NCBI RefSeq assembly: GCF_002005105.1
Contig: NZ_MSCV01000002.1
Span: 1 to 64,000, forward strand
Reading direction: 5' to 3'
Length of the DNA: 64,000 bases
From: Methylocaldum sp. 14B
Lineage (GTDB): Bacteria > Pseudomonadota > Gammaproteobacteria > Methylococcales > Methylococcaceae
The position numbers and the translations under genes were made by a program. The notes under the pieces were generated by a model. It worked only from the letters and a program-made list of their open reading frames with translations. It was not told the DNA's origin and did not search any database. Positions within the stretch are counted from its first letter, which is position 1. Each line of letters begins with the position of its first letter. Below, one piece after another: positions 48,764 to 57,740 of this stretch.

Positions 48764-51700
48764 GTGCGCTATACGACGGATGAACGCCGGAAACGACACG
48801 ACACGACAAGACCGGACGGTGGCTGCTTGAGATCGCCCGAGACTATTCCGGCCATGGTGGGTATAGGCGCTTCGGCGGGAGGTCTGAACTCGCTGCTGGA
48901 TCTTTTCCAAGCCATCGAGCCCGGCATCGGCTTCGCCTTCCTGATCGCCCAGCATTTATCGCCCGATCATGACAGCAAGCTGGCGGAAATCCTGGCCAAT
49001 ACCGCCAGATTGCCGGTTATCGAGGCACGCGAGGGGATGGCGATACAGGCGGATCATATTTATGTCATTCCTCCGGATGCGGATATAAGCGTTTCGGTCG
49101 GTTGCCTGAACCTTCAGCGCCGGCACGGACGTCCGTCGCCTCATCTGCCGGCCGATCATCTGTTTCTTTCCCTGGCTCGCGAGCTGGGGAAAAAGGCAAT
49201 CGGAATCGTGCTGTCGGGGACCGGGTCGGATGGAGCGAAGGGGCTCAAGGCGATCAAGACCGGCGGCGGAATCGCGTTTGCGGAAGATCCGTCCTCGGCC
49301 AGATTCGACGGGATGCCGCGCAGCGCCATCAGCATGGGATGCGTCGACTACGTATTGCCGCCCAAGGAGATCGCACGGGAGCTCACAAACCTCGGCCAGC
49401 GAGCCGGGACCGCCGCCGGCGATCTGGAGACCCTGGCCATCCGGCAACAGGATCTGAAGCAGATATTCCGTGTCGTTCTCGTCACTTGCGGGCTCGATTT
49501 CAGCCAGTACAAACGCAAGACCATCTTACGGCGGCTCATGCGCCGAATGGCGCTTAACAAGATCCATAGCCTCTCCGATTATCTCGCCCTGTTGCAGAAT
49601 CAACCGACCGAAGTCGAGGCGCTATGCCAGGATTTCCTGATCCGCGTTACCGCGTTCTTTCGGGACCCGGAGACATTCCGTGGATTGACGAGAGAAGTCT
49701 TTCCGCGGCTGCTGCAAGGCCGGTCTCCGAACGATCCGATTCGTATTTGGGTGCCCGGTTGCGCGACCGGCGAGGAGGCTTATTCCATCGCCATGGCGCT
49801 CATCGAGTTTCTGGACGAGAAGAAGGTCAGTATCCCGATACAGATTTTCGGCAGCGACATCAACTCGCAGGCCATCAGCCTGGCACGGGCCGGCCGCTAT
49901 CCCGAAAACATCAGGCTTCATATCTCGGAAAAGCGGCTCAGACGCTTCTTCATCCGAGCCGACGCTCATTATCAAGTCATTCCGGCGATCCGGGAATCGT
50001 GCGTCTTCGCCGAACATAACGTGGCGCAAGATCCCCCCTTTTCCAAGCTCGATCTGATCAGTTGCTGCAATCTCCTCATCTACCTGGATCCGGAACTGCA
50101 GAGACATGTCATGTCGACCTTTCATTACGCGCTCAATCCGGGTAAATTTCTCGCGCTCGGGCCATCCGAAAATATCGGTCCCCAAGGTTCGCATCTCTTC
50201 GAACCTTTAAACAAAAATTGGAGCATCTACGTGAGGAAGAACGTTCCCGGCCGAATGTTGCTGAACTTCGGCGGGAAGGAACAAAGGACACTTCAGCCTG
50301 AAAAAACGCTGACAGAAACGGCTGCGCCACTGCAAAACCCCGGATTGGTTCAGCGACAGGCCGACAACATCCTGCTCGCACGTTACGCGCCGGCCGGCGT
50401 GCTGATCGATGACGATCTGAACGTTCTCCAGTTTCGCGGCCATACCGGACAGTTTCTCGAGCATCAACAGGGTTCGGCAAGCCTGAACCTAAAAAGCCTG
50501 ACCCAAACCTATCTCTTCATCGAACTGTCGGAGGCCGTTCAGGAGACGCGGTCGACCGGACAATCCGTCCGAAGGGAAAACATCCGCATCCGCACCGACG
50601 GGAAAGAACGGTATGTTCAATTCGAGGTCCTGCCGCTCAACGACGCCGAGGGCACCGCGCAATTCTTCCTGATTCTTTTCGAAAATTCGCCGTCCCGGCT
50701 TCCAATCCATGCCCCGGCCGATTGGCTTCGGCGAATTTCCTCCGTTCTGACGCGACAAGTGGGCCTGCTTTTCAAGTCCGCGCAAGCTGGAGGGCAGTTC
50801 CAATTCTCGGAGTTGAGACGAGAACTCGATGCCACGCAACGCCATCTGCAATCCGTTATCGAGGCCCACAAAGCCGGCCAGGAAAAACTGAGGTCGCTGG
50901 AAGAAGAACTCTTGTCCGCTCACCAGGAGTTCCAGAGCACGAACGAAGAGCTCGAAACCGCCAAGGAGGAATTGCAGTCGGCCAACGAGGAACTCGCCAC
51001 GGCGAATGAAGAGCTGAGGGTCCGCAATCACGAGTTGAGCCAGGTCAATCTCACCTTGAAGAACGCGCAGGAATTCAACGAGGCCATTCTGGGAACCATG
51101 CGCGACGCCTTGGTGGTGCTCGATCGGGATCTCCGGGTAAAACGCGCCAATCGGGCCTATTTCGAAATGTTCCGGACCAAACCGGAGGCCATCCAGAACA
51201 ATTGCCTCTACGACACCGGCAACGGGCTGTGGGATAGGCGGGAGATCAAAGAGTCGCTCCAGATCGTGTCGCAGGGCGGGAGAACCCTGGAGGATTATGA
51301 GATCATCCAGGCGCATCCCGAAATCGGCGAACGCATCCTGAACCTGAGCGCCTACAAACTGCTCGGAGAGGATCATCTGAACGATCTGATCCTACTGACG
51401 ATTCAGGATGTCACCGAGCGTCGCAGTATCGAAGCGGCCCTGAGGCAGCGGAGCGAAATCTTGGACCAGGCCCACGAAGCTGTCCTGATGTGGGAACTCG
51501 GCGGCACGGTCCGGTATTGGAACCGCGGCGCGGAGGAACTGTACGGCTACAAGCGTTCCGAGGCGATAGGGAAAATCAGCCACACCTTGCTGAAAACCGA
51601 ACGCGGCATCAGCTCCGAGGAATTCGAACGCATACTCGCCCGGGACCGGCAATGGGTCGGAGAAGTGGTCCATACCACCCGCACCGGAAAACGCATCATC

Positions 51701-52945
51701 GTCGACAGCCGCAACACCGTCGTCGTCCAGCGCAACAAGCCGCCGCTCGTGCTCGAGACCAATCGCGACATCACCGAGCGCAAGGATATCGAGGAGTCCT
51801 TGCGCGAAGCCCATAGGCAAAAGGACGAATTCTTGGCCATGCTCGCCCACGAACTGCGCAATCCTCTCGCGCCGGTCCGTAACGGGCTTCACATCCTGCA
51901 GAGGGCCAACCCCGACAAGACTCCCGTCAAGCAGATCCACGCGATGATGGACCGGCAGCTCACCAAGCTCACCCGCATCGTGGACGATCTGCTCGACGTG
52001 GCGCGCATCACCCGCGGCCAAATCGAGCTGCGCGAAGAAACGATCGATCTCGTGCCTCTGATCGTTCATGTTCTGGAAATCGTCAGATATCAGCTCGACT
52101 CGCGCCAGCACAAGCTCGCCCTGGATCTGCCGGGGCGTCCGTTGTTCGTCAAAGTGGACCCCACCCGCATGGAGCAGGTCGTCGAAAACCTGCTCGCCAA
52201 CGCCGCAAAATACACTCCGCCGGGCGGCCACATCGAGGTCAGTCTCCATATCGTCAACGATGAAGCCGTGCTGCGGGTCCGCGACGACGGCAGAGGCATC
52301 GGCCCCGAGGCACTGCCGCATATCTTCGACCTTTTCGTGCAGGCGGAGAGAGGCTTGGACCGCATGGAGGGAGGGCTCGGAATCGGGCTCACGCTGGTGC
52401 GCCGGCTGGTCGAACTGCACCGCGGCCGGGTGGAAGCCAAAAGCGCCGGACTCGGCCTCGGCAGTGAATTTTTGGTGTATCTGCCGTTATGGCAGGGAAT
52501 CGACGAAAGCCCCCAAGATATCACCGCGCTGCAATCCGAAATGGTATTGGTGCCGCGCAGGGTTCTTATCGTCGACGACAACCACGACGCCGCCGAGAGT
52601 ACCGCGCTGATCGTCAGCGCCTCCGGACATACGGTCGAGGTCGCCTACGACGGGCCCATGGCGCTGAATATCGCGGCAAATTTCAAACCCGAGGTCGCGT
52701 TACTGGACATCGGATTGCCCGGAATGGACGGCTATGAACTGGCCAGGCGTCTTAGGAGCTTGCCCGGCATGGAAAAGGCGCTCTTGGTAGCAATCAGCGG
52801 CTATGGCACGGAAGACGATCGCCGTGCCTCGGAGGAAGCCGGCCTGGACTGCCACTTGGTCAAACCCGTAGATCCCGATGCGCTGGCCGGCTTATTGGCC
52901 ACCGTAGCGGAAAAATCTCGGACCCCCGAAATCGGTCCTATCTAA
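48764..52945 (+). CDS. CheB-CheR-PAS hybrid histidine kinase
   Basis: A 1393-residue signalling protein. Domains in order: CheB methylesterase (about 31-225; catalytic S37 in GASAGG, H64 in AQHLSPDH, D156 in GSDG); CheR methyltransferase (about 235-495; WVPGCATGEEAYS and NLLIYLD); a degenerate PAS; a coiled coil (about 705-765); two more PAS domains (about 770-880 and 900-1015); HisKA with LAHELRNPLAPVRN; the HATPase domain (GLGIGLTLVRRL); and a receiver with VLIVDDNHDAAEST and LDIGLPGMDG. No chemoreceptor, CheA or CheW gene is near, so it probably serves a non-flagellar pathway. The start is uncertain: GTG 48764 or TTG 48827. Confidence 0.88.
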   Translation: MRYTTDERRKRHDTTRPDGGCLRSPETIPAMVGIGASAGGLNSLLDLFQAIEPGIGFAFLIAQHLSPDHDSKLAEILANTARLPVIEAREGMAIQADHIYVIPPDADISVSVGCLNLQRRHGRPSPHLPADHLFLSLARELGKKAIGIVLSGTGSDGAKGLKAIKTGGGIAFAEDPSSARFDGMPRSAISMGCVDYVLPPKEIARELTNLGQRAGTAAGDLETLAIRQQDLKQIFRVVLVTCGLDFSQYKRKTILRRLMRRMALNKIHSLSDYLALLQNQPTEVEALCQDFLIRVTAFFRDPETFRGLTREVFPRLLQGRSPNDPIRIWVPGCATGEEAYSIAMALIEFLDEKKVSIPIQIFGSDINSQAISLARAGRYPENIRLHISEKRLRRFFIRADAHYQVIPAIRESCVFAEHNVAQDPPFSKLDLISCCNLLIYLDPELQRHVMSTFHYALNPGKFLALGPSENIGPQGSHLFEPLNKNWSIYVRKNVPGRMLLNFGGKEQRTLQPEKTLTETAAPLQNPGLVQRQADNILLARYAPAGVLIDDDLNVLQFRGHTGQFLEHQQGSASLNLKSLTQTYLFIELSEAVQETRSTGQSVRRENIRIRTDGKERYVQFEVLPLNDAEGTAQFFLILFENSPSRLPIHAPADWLRRISSVLTRQVGLLFKSAQAGGQFQFSELRRELDATQRHLQSVIEAHKAGQEKLRSLEEELLSAHQEFQSTNEELETAKEELQSANEELATANEELRVRNHELSQVNLTLKNAQEFNEAILGTMRDALVVLDRDLRVKRANRAYFEMFRTKPEAIQNNCLYDTGNGLWDRREIKESLQIVSQGGRTLEDYEIIQAHPEIGERILNLSAYKLLGEDHLNDLILLTIQDVTERRSIEAALRQRSEILDQAHEAVLMWELGGTVRYWNRGAEELYGYKRSEAIGKISHTLLKTERGISSEEFERILARDRQWVGEVVHTTRTGKRIIVDSRNTVVVQRNKPPLVLETNRDITERKDIEESLREAHRQKDEFLAMLAHELRNPLAPVRNGLHILQRANPDKTPVKQIHAMMDRQLTKLTRIVDDLLDVARITRGQIELREETIDLVPLIVHVLEIVRYQLDSRQHKLALDLPGRPLFVKVDPTRMEQVVENLLANAAKYTPPGGHIEVSLHIVNDEAVLRVRDDGRGIGPEALPHIFDLFVQAERGLDRMEGGLGIGLTLVRRLVELHRGRVEAKSAGLGLGSEFLVYLPLWQGIDESPQDITALQSEMVLVPRRVLIVDDNHDAAESTALIVSASGHTVEVAYDGPMALNIAANFKPEVALLDIGLPGMDGYELARRLRSLPGMEKALLVAISGYGTEDDRRASEEAGLDCHLVKPVDPDALAGLLATVAEKSRTPEIGPI

Positions 52946-52992
52946 GCCGATAACACCGTTCGTTACAGTCCGCCAAAAGGGTATCGCCTGTC

Positions 52993-53229
52993 TCAACCCA
53001 GGCGCTCGACCAACCGCCAATAGCACCGCATCCGACGATACGTGCAGCGGTCGTCCGGAGCCGCTTTAAACTCGGGATGAGTGAGCAGTCCGTCCAAGCA
53101 GGCGGCGATATGCCCGGCTGTCGATGGCGACGGATTTCTCGCATACCGCATCAGCAGAAAACGCAAACTCTCCTCCAGCAAATCGGGTGATGGCGCCGCA
53201 TCGGCGCATGCGCGGCTTTTGACGGTCAT
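52993..53229 (-). CDS. 78-residue conserved-looking protein, Fur-linked
   Basis: A 78-residue soluble protein with the pattern RYARNPSPSTAGHIAACLDG followed by LLTHPEF and RCTYRRMRCYWRL. It recalls small conserved proteins found near iron-regulated genes in pseudomonads and relatives, but I cannot name it. GGGGAG precedes the ATG at 53229. It lies 18 bases after the other small frame and both follow a Fur-type promoter, so it is likely expressed in iron shortage. Confidence 0.7.
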   Translation of the reverse strand: MTVKSRACADAAPSPDLLEESLRFLLMRYARNPSPSTAGHIAACLDGLLTHPEFKAAPDDRCTYRRMRCYWRLVERLG

Positions 53230-53247
53230 GTATCTCTCCCCGGCGTT

Positions 53248-53448
53248 TCAACAAATGTGCCGACCCGTATTCAAGCCGGCCGACAGCAACAGGCGTCTGG
53301 AAAAATCTTTCGAAGGCAGATCCAGACAGTGAAATTCCTCGGCGTGCCGATTTCCGTTCTCGAGTAGTGCGACCAGCGTGATGGCGGACTTTGCAGCCGC
53401 ATGCCGTCGGCGGACTGATTGAAAAACCGTACGGTCGGCGGAGTTCAC
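53248..53448 (-). CDS. 66-residue protein directly behind a Fur-type promoter
   Basis: I take GTG at 53448 as the start: GGGAG lies 7 bases upstream, and any start further up (for instance ATG at 53499) would fall inside the Fur box and promoter. The product (begins MNSADRTVFQS if the GTG is read as Met) has a helical middle and ends with LDLPSKDFSRRLLLSAGLNT and a C-terminal RHIC. I do not recognise it. The promoter, ribosome site and tight spacing to the next small gene argue that it is translated. Confidence 0.6.
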   Translation of the reverse strand: MNSADRTVFQSVRRRHAAAKSAITLVALLENGNRHAEEFHCLDLPSKDFSRRLLLSAGLNTGRHIC

Positions 53449-53482
53449 GGCACGACTCCCGAAACTAATGAACACGCCACAA

Positions 53483-53510
53483 ATGATAATCGTTCTCATT
53501 TCGGTGTCAA
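53483..53510 (-). promoter_or_regulatory. Fur box overlapping a sigma-70 promoter
   Basis: On the minus strand, TTGACA (53505-53510) and TATCAT (53483-53488) are 16 bases apart. The forward-strand sequence TGATAATCGTTCTCA (53484-53498) matches a 7-1-7 Fur box with two mismatches and covers the -10 and spacer. Bound Fur would block this promoter, giving expression of the small-gene pair in iron limitation. Confidence 0.75.
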
Positions 53511-53741
53511 CCCCCGTATTCCGGTTACGAATTGATTTTTGAAACAAGGCTCGAAGCCGCTTGATTTGTGCGGCTCAGTTCACGGTCGGGCAGGATTCGG
53601 TATCTATACTTGGATGGCGATCGGAACGCCGAACTGTCATGCCTGAAACGAGGTTCTCGGCGTAACGACAGCGTTTCGATGATGCGGGACGCAAATCCGC
53701 GGTCGTTATCAAACTACCCTTTCAGCCGAGGAAGAATGCCT

Positions 53742-54962
53742 ATGAAGTTCAAGAATTACCTCAAGCTCCTGGTCTACAAGGACGGCTCGGATCTTTATCT
53801 CACAGCCGGCGCTCCGCCCGCAGCCAAATTTCAGGGGAAGCTGACGCCTGTCGATACCATTGAACTGACCGACGACATGATCAAAGAGACCGCCTATTCG
53901 GTCATGGACGAAGGCCAGCGGCGGGATTTCGAGCGGCGTCCGGAAATGAATCTCGCCATCAGCGAGGAAGGCGTGGGGCGTTTTCGCGTGAACATCTTCA
54001 AACAGCGCAATGCGCATGCGATGGTGGTGCGGAATATCAAGGTCAACATTCCCAAGGTCGATGATCTGGGTCTGCCGGAAGTCCTCAAAAACGTCATCAT
54101 GGAAAAACGGGGACTGATTCTGTTCGTCGGCGCCACCGGTTCCGGCAAGTCGACCTCGCTCGCGGCACTGATCGACTATCGCAACAGCAACTCCGCCGGG
54201 CACATCATCACCATCGAAGACCCGATCGAATTCATGCACCCCCACAAAAAGTGCCTGGTGAATCAGCGGGAGGTCGGCGTCGATACCCAGACTTACGAAG
54301 ACGCTCTCAAGAACACGCTCCGGCAGGCACCCGACGTCATCCTGATCGGCGAAATCCGTTCCCAGGACACGATGGAGTACGCCATCAATTTCGCGGAAAC
54401 CGGCCACCTGTGCCTGTCGACCCTGCACGCCAACAACTCGAATCAGGCGCTCGACCGAATCATCAATTTCTTCCCCGAAGAACGGCGGAATCAGCTGTTA
54501 TTGGATTTGTCCCTCAACCTGAGGGCTTTCGTCTCGCAGCGCCTGGTGCCGACGGTGGACGGCAAGCGAGCCGCCGCCATCGAGATTCTGCTCGGAACGC
54601 CCCTGGTCTGCGATTTGATCCGGAAGGGCGAAGTCCACGCGATCAAGGAAGTCATGGAGAAATCCGAAGGTTTGGGCATGCAAACTTTCGACAGCCATTT
54701 GGTGAAGCTGTACCAGGCCGGCCGGATTACCGCCGAAGAAGCCATCCGCAATGCGGACTCGGCCAATAACGTCAGATTGAAAATCAGCCTGGGCCAGCAG
54801 CGTGCTCCCAAGGACACATCGCCGGAAAATACGGAGTCTCCTCAAGATCAGAGCAGCGAAAAAACCGAGAGCGCTCAAACCGGCGAGTCGCCATTCGGCA
54901 CGATGAATCTGAGCCTGGAGCCCGTCGGCGATGAGAGCGAGAAGACCGAGGAGTCCCATTGA
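53742..54962 (+). CDS. pilU: type IV pilus retraction ATPase PilU
   Basis: Hexameric ATPase of the PilT/PilU family that helps retract type IV pili. The ATG at 53742 is 8 bases after GAGGAAG, giving 406 residues; an in-frame region upstream to 53568 is not typical of the family. Walker A is GATGSGKST (130-138), followed by the Asp box IITIEDPIEF, Walker B-like DVILIGEIR and the His box CLSTLHANN. The acidic C-terminal tail (about 350-406) is longer than in PilT and fits PilU. No pilT is adjacent. Confidence 0.9.
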   Translation: MKFKNYLKLLVYKDGSDLYLTAGAPPAAKFQGKLTPVDTIELTDDMIKETAYSVMDEGQRRDFERRPEMNLAISEEGVGRFRVNIFKQRNAHAMVVRNIKVNIPKVDDLGLPEVLKNVIMEKRGLILFVGATGSGKSTSLAALIDYRNSNSAGHIITIEDPIEFMHPHKKCLVNQREVGVDTQTYEDALKNTLRQAPDVILIGEIRSQDTMEYAINFAETGHLCLSTLHANNSNQALDRIINFFPEERRNQLLLDLSLNLRAFVSQRLVPTVDGKRAAAIEILLGTPLVCDLIRKGEVHAIKEVMEKSEGLGMQTFDSHLVKLYQAGRITAEEAIRNADSANNVRLKISLGQQRAPKDTSPENTESPQDQSSEKTESAQTGESPFGTMNLSLEPVGDESEKTEESH

Positions 54963-55418
54963 GTCTTCCTGATCGCGAATCATGGAAGAGCTTTCAGGCC
55001 AGGACACTTCTCGCCGCCCGATGCATCTCCTCGCCACCGCCGACCTCGACGCGGAGATGTGTGGCGCCGGAATGCCAATGTCGTATCAGATTAATAACCG
55101 ACCCAATTTGTAAGCTTTAGTTGACTTGACGGATGTCGCAATAACGATTCACTATCGCGGCGCCTCGGTTCTCCGTATGCTCGAAATCCGCAACCCGACC
55201 TCCCAGAACTACAGTCACAGGCATGGCCTCCCGATCCGGACACCGAAGACGTAATCGATTTGGAATCTAGGGTGCCAAAATGGCTTCGGTTATTTCGAAC
55301 AGCGCGTCGGCTTTAGGATCGCGGTTTTTTATGCACCTTCAAGGCGTAAGTTTTGCGCCTTTTGGGGTGACTACTTCTAGTTATACGCATTAATCTGCGA
55401 CTACCAGGCTCACACACG
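54963..55418. other. intergenic region before accessory islet
   Basis: About 450 bases without a gene. A weak hairpin AAGGCG (55341-55346) / CGCCTT followed by TT lies near 55341-55362. The DNA becomes visibly AT-richer towards 55400, where the FRG gene starts. Confidence 0.4.
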
Positions 55419-56114
55419 ATGGAGCAAAAGACAATAAAGTGTTGGCACGACCTCGCAAATCTCGCTGATGAATTCAAACTGAAAAATTGGATATTCCGAG
55501 GTGTAGAAGATTCTACGTACGAGTTGGTGCCAAAAGTTGGACGCTCTGACAGCAGGAAAAACTTGGATGGTTCACACGCTGGGTATTCGGCAGAAGCCGA
55601 AACGCTAACAATTGATCGATTTCAAAGAGAAGCCCGTCCTCATTTGGGTATTGAGCCCCGCTCAAATCTCGACTGGTTATCTATTGCACAACACCACGGA
55701 TTACCGACCCGACTTTTAGACTGGAGTGAAAGCCCCTTAGTGGCTGCATACTTCGCGCTACGGCCCGCGGGAATTCTTGGGGGAGAAAGAAAAGATGCAG
55801 CTATCTACGGTCATCCGGCGTTACCCATTGTAAAAACTGATGAAGATTGTAAGAAGGTCGGAAACGAGGTCTTTGCTTACTATCCTCAACACCTGACACC
55901 CCGGATCACCGCGCAACGAGGATTGTTTACCTATCACGAGAAACCAGAACAACCGTTCATCTCCGAAAGGCTCGTTAAGTGGATTATTCCGAGCTTAATT
56001 TGCTTTGATCTAAAACTTGCCGTGAGTAAGTGCGGAATTAATGAGGCGTCTATGTTTCCCGATCTCGATGGCCTTGCTAAACATGTTGGATGGCTTCACA
56101 AATGGAGCCTGTGA
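55419..56114 (+). CDS. FRG-domain protein
   Basis: A 231-residue protein with an FRG domain (named for its conserved Phe-Arg-Gly), here in NWIFRGVEDSTYELVPKVG near residue 25. It also has the companion IAQHHGLPTRLLDWSESP near 88-105. FRG proteins occur in many bacteria, often in mobile or defence-associated settings, without a settled activity. The gene is clearly more AT-rich than its neighbours, which suggests recent gain. No obvious partner is fused or adjacent. Confidence 0.85.
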   Translation: MEQKTIKCWHDLANLADEFKLKNWIFRGVEDSTYELVPKVGRSDSRKNLDGSHAGYSAEAETLTIDRFQREARPHLGIEPRSNLDWLSIAQHHGLPTRLLDWSESPLVAAYFALRPAGILGGERKDAAIYGHPALPIVKTDEDCKKVGNEVFAYYPQHLTPRITAQRGLFTYHEKPEQPFISERLVKWIIPSLICFDLKLAVSKCGINEASMFPDLDGLAKHVGWLHKWSL

Positions 56115-56188
56115 TCCATGCGTATTACATTTAGTTCGAGCGGACGCGCAAAAACAGCGCGCCGGTCAACAAAACGTTGGGCTTCCAT

Positions 56189-56728
56189 ATGAAGGACTTC
56201 GTAATCGTCGAGATTCCTCAGGCAACGCGCCGGCGGAAAGCACTGATCACGCTGGGAGCAACACTCACCATCACTGGTTTGACAGTCGGCTACGTTTGGT
56301 CCGAAGGGCAACTCGGAGTCCAAACTCTTTCGGTGCTCCCGTTCTTTCTCCTAGGAATGATTCAGTCCTACCGGTATTGGCGCACCTCGCACGTCACTCA
56401 GCTAACGCCAGAGGCAGAGCGACGTAAACGAGAGGAGGAAGAGGCCAAGCGAAGAAAGCAGGAAGAGTTCGAGGACAAATGGTATTTCCGCTATCCCATG
56501 GCTGGTCTGTGCCTGTGGGGTGCATGGTATTTCCTTAATGCAAAGCAAGACAAATTTTGGCTCGCCGCTTTCGCCGTTCTTGGCGCCGTGATCTTCGCTC
56601 GCGAGCTTTCCGTTTTTCTCCTTCTTATCGGAATCGGCTACCTGCTATTTCAGGGTATAGCTTCATTGCCAGTAAGCGTCGCCGTCATTATCGGTGCAAT
56701 CATCATCGCTAGTGCGCTCAAGAAATGA
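56189..56728 (+). CDS. membrane protein with charged coiled segment
   Basis: A 179-residue protein: two N-terminal membrane helices (about residues 18-37 and 44-60), a very charged helical segment (about 70-95, rich in RKREEEEAKRRKQEE), and three more hydrophobic helices (about 103-118, 123-140 and 145-175). ATG 56189 is preferred to a TTG four codons earlier. I recognise no family. It lies between the FRG gene and the higBA module, in the same orientation. Confidence 0.65.
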   Translation: MKDFVIVEIPQATRRRKALITLGATLTITGLTVGYVWSEGQLGVQTLSVLPFFLLGMIQSYRYWRTSHVTQLTPEAERRKREEEEAKRRKQEEFEDKWYFRYPMAGLCLWGAWYFLNAKQDKFWLAAFAVLGAVIFARELSVFLLLIGIGYLLFQGIASLPVSVAVIIGAIIIASALKK

Positions 56729-57028
56729 GCAGCCCGCGTAGAGCGCTTAGCGTTAGCGTAATGCGCCGAATGGAATGTCTCCATACGGCGGAATACAGGA
56801 GTATCCTATTCCGCCCTACATGGGTTGGCCCTCCCGACAATCACCGAAGAGATACACCCGCACTGGGTTTGCGCATGACGATGCCGCCCGACACGCAAGC
56901 GAGTACAACCGGGGAATCGGATGCGGGAAAACTGCACATCCGGGTAACTGGCGCTCCTACCGTAAGAGACACAGCCCAACCAATAGTGGCGCTTGACGAT
57001 ACTAACGCATTGCGCCAGCATTGTAATC
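56729..57028. other. intergenic region before higB
   Basis: Three hundred bases with the first copy of a repeat (56735-56789) and no gene. Confidence 0.45.
56735..56789. repeat. 55-bp repeat, copy 1
   Basis: Begins CGCGTAGAGCGCTTAGCG and ends GAATGTCTCCATACGGCG. A close second copy lies at 57664-57718. Both include GTAATGCGCCGAATGGAA. The two flank the higBA genes in the same orientation. Confidence 0.75.
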
Positions 57029-57307
57029 ATGATCGAATCGTTCAAATGCCGCGAAACGGAGGCCCTGTTCAGAGGTGAGCGAGTTCCACGTTTCGTCAAT
57101 ATCGAACGAGTGGCGCTCCGAAAACTGACGCAGCTTGATGTCGCGGGGCGCTTGGAGGACCTGAGAGTACCTCCCCAAAATCGGCTGGAAGCCTTGAAAG
57201 GTGACCGAAAGGATCAGTGGAGCATTCGCATTAACGACCAGTGACGCGTTTGTTTCCGCTTTGAGAGCGGCAAGGCTTTCGACGTCGAGATAGTCGTTTA
57301 CCATTGA
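57029..57307 (+). pseudogene. higB: HigB-like toxin broken by in-frame TGA
   Basis: RelE-fold HigB-type mRNA interferase of the higBA class, expected to be about 92 residues. The frame opens MIESFKCRETEALFRGERV and reads 71 residues to IRINDQ, where TGA (57242-57244) stands at codon 72 in place of the conserved Trp (TGG to TGA). Reading on, RVCFRFESGKAFDVEIVVYH continues in frame to a second stop at 57305-57307, 10 bases before higA. The last motif is VVYH where family members usually have VDYH, so a catalytic Asp also seems lost. The toxin is probably inactive unless the stop is read through. Confidence 0.85.
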
Positions 57308-57317
57308 GAGGATACTT

Positions 57318-57623
57318 ATGCGCGATATTGCTCCTGTTTCTCCCGGCGAACTGCTCCTCGAAGAGTTCCTGAATCCGATGGGTATCACCCAGTACAGGTT
57401 GGCGAAGGAGATCGGCGTGTCCCAACGCCGCATCGGAGAAATAGTCGCTGGAAAACGCTCCGTTACCGCGGATACCGATCTTCGATTGTGTCGTTTTTTC
57501 GGCTTGTCCGATGGTTATTGGCTCCGCGCCCAAGCTCATTACGACACTATGATCGCGCGCGAGACGATGGCCGAAACCCTCGCACATATTCGGCCTTGGG
57601 CTGAAACGCACCCGGATTCATAA
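57318..57623 (+). CDS. higA: HigA-type antitoxin
   Basis: A 101-residue helix-turn-helix antitoxin of the HigA family, which binds HigB and represses its own promoter. PVSPGELLLEEFLNPMGITQ at the start, and then YRLAKEIGVSQRRIGEIVAG as the HTH, are typical. It follows the interrupted higB by 10 bases and is intact. An intact antitoxin with a broken toxin is the expected outcome of decay. Confidence 0.9.
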   Translation: MRDIAPVSPGELLLEEFLNPMGITQYRLAKEIGVSQRRIGEIVAGKRSVTADTDLRLCRFFGLSDGYWLRAQAHYDTMIARETMAETLAHIRPWAETHPDS

Positions 57624-57663
57624 TTCGGTCTGACGCTTCCCTCAACCTGACCGCCCAACAGAC

Positions 57664-57718
57664 CGCGTAGGACGCATTAGCGTTGACGTAATGCGCCGAA
57701 TGGAACGTCTGCATACGG
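57664..57718. repeat. 55-bp repeat, copy 2
   Basis: Second copy of the repeat at 56735-56789, with GTAGGACGCATTAGCG in the first part and GAACGTCTGCATACGG at the end. It lies between higA and the rlmJ 3' end. Confidence 0.75.
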
Positions 57719-57740
57719 TGCACGATATTTCGCCCTTGGC

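Noticed and set aside
53248-53547. Longer version of the small Fur-linked frame starting at 53547 or ATG 53499
   Set aside because: Both starts lie upstream of or inside the -10 and Fur box, so they would not be on the transcript; the GTG at 53448 was used.
57002-57433. 143-codon minus-strand frame across higBA
   Set aside because: Antisense to a recognisable toxin-antitoxin pair; no ribosome site or motif.
56176-57659. GTTGGGC (56176-56182) and GCCCAAC (57653-57659), possible integron attC core sites
   Set aside because: The matching partner core is missing at the right distance for either site, no imperfect palindrome of attC type could be traced, and no integrase is present; the 7-mers may be chance.
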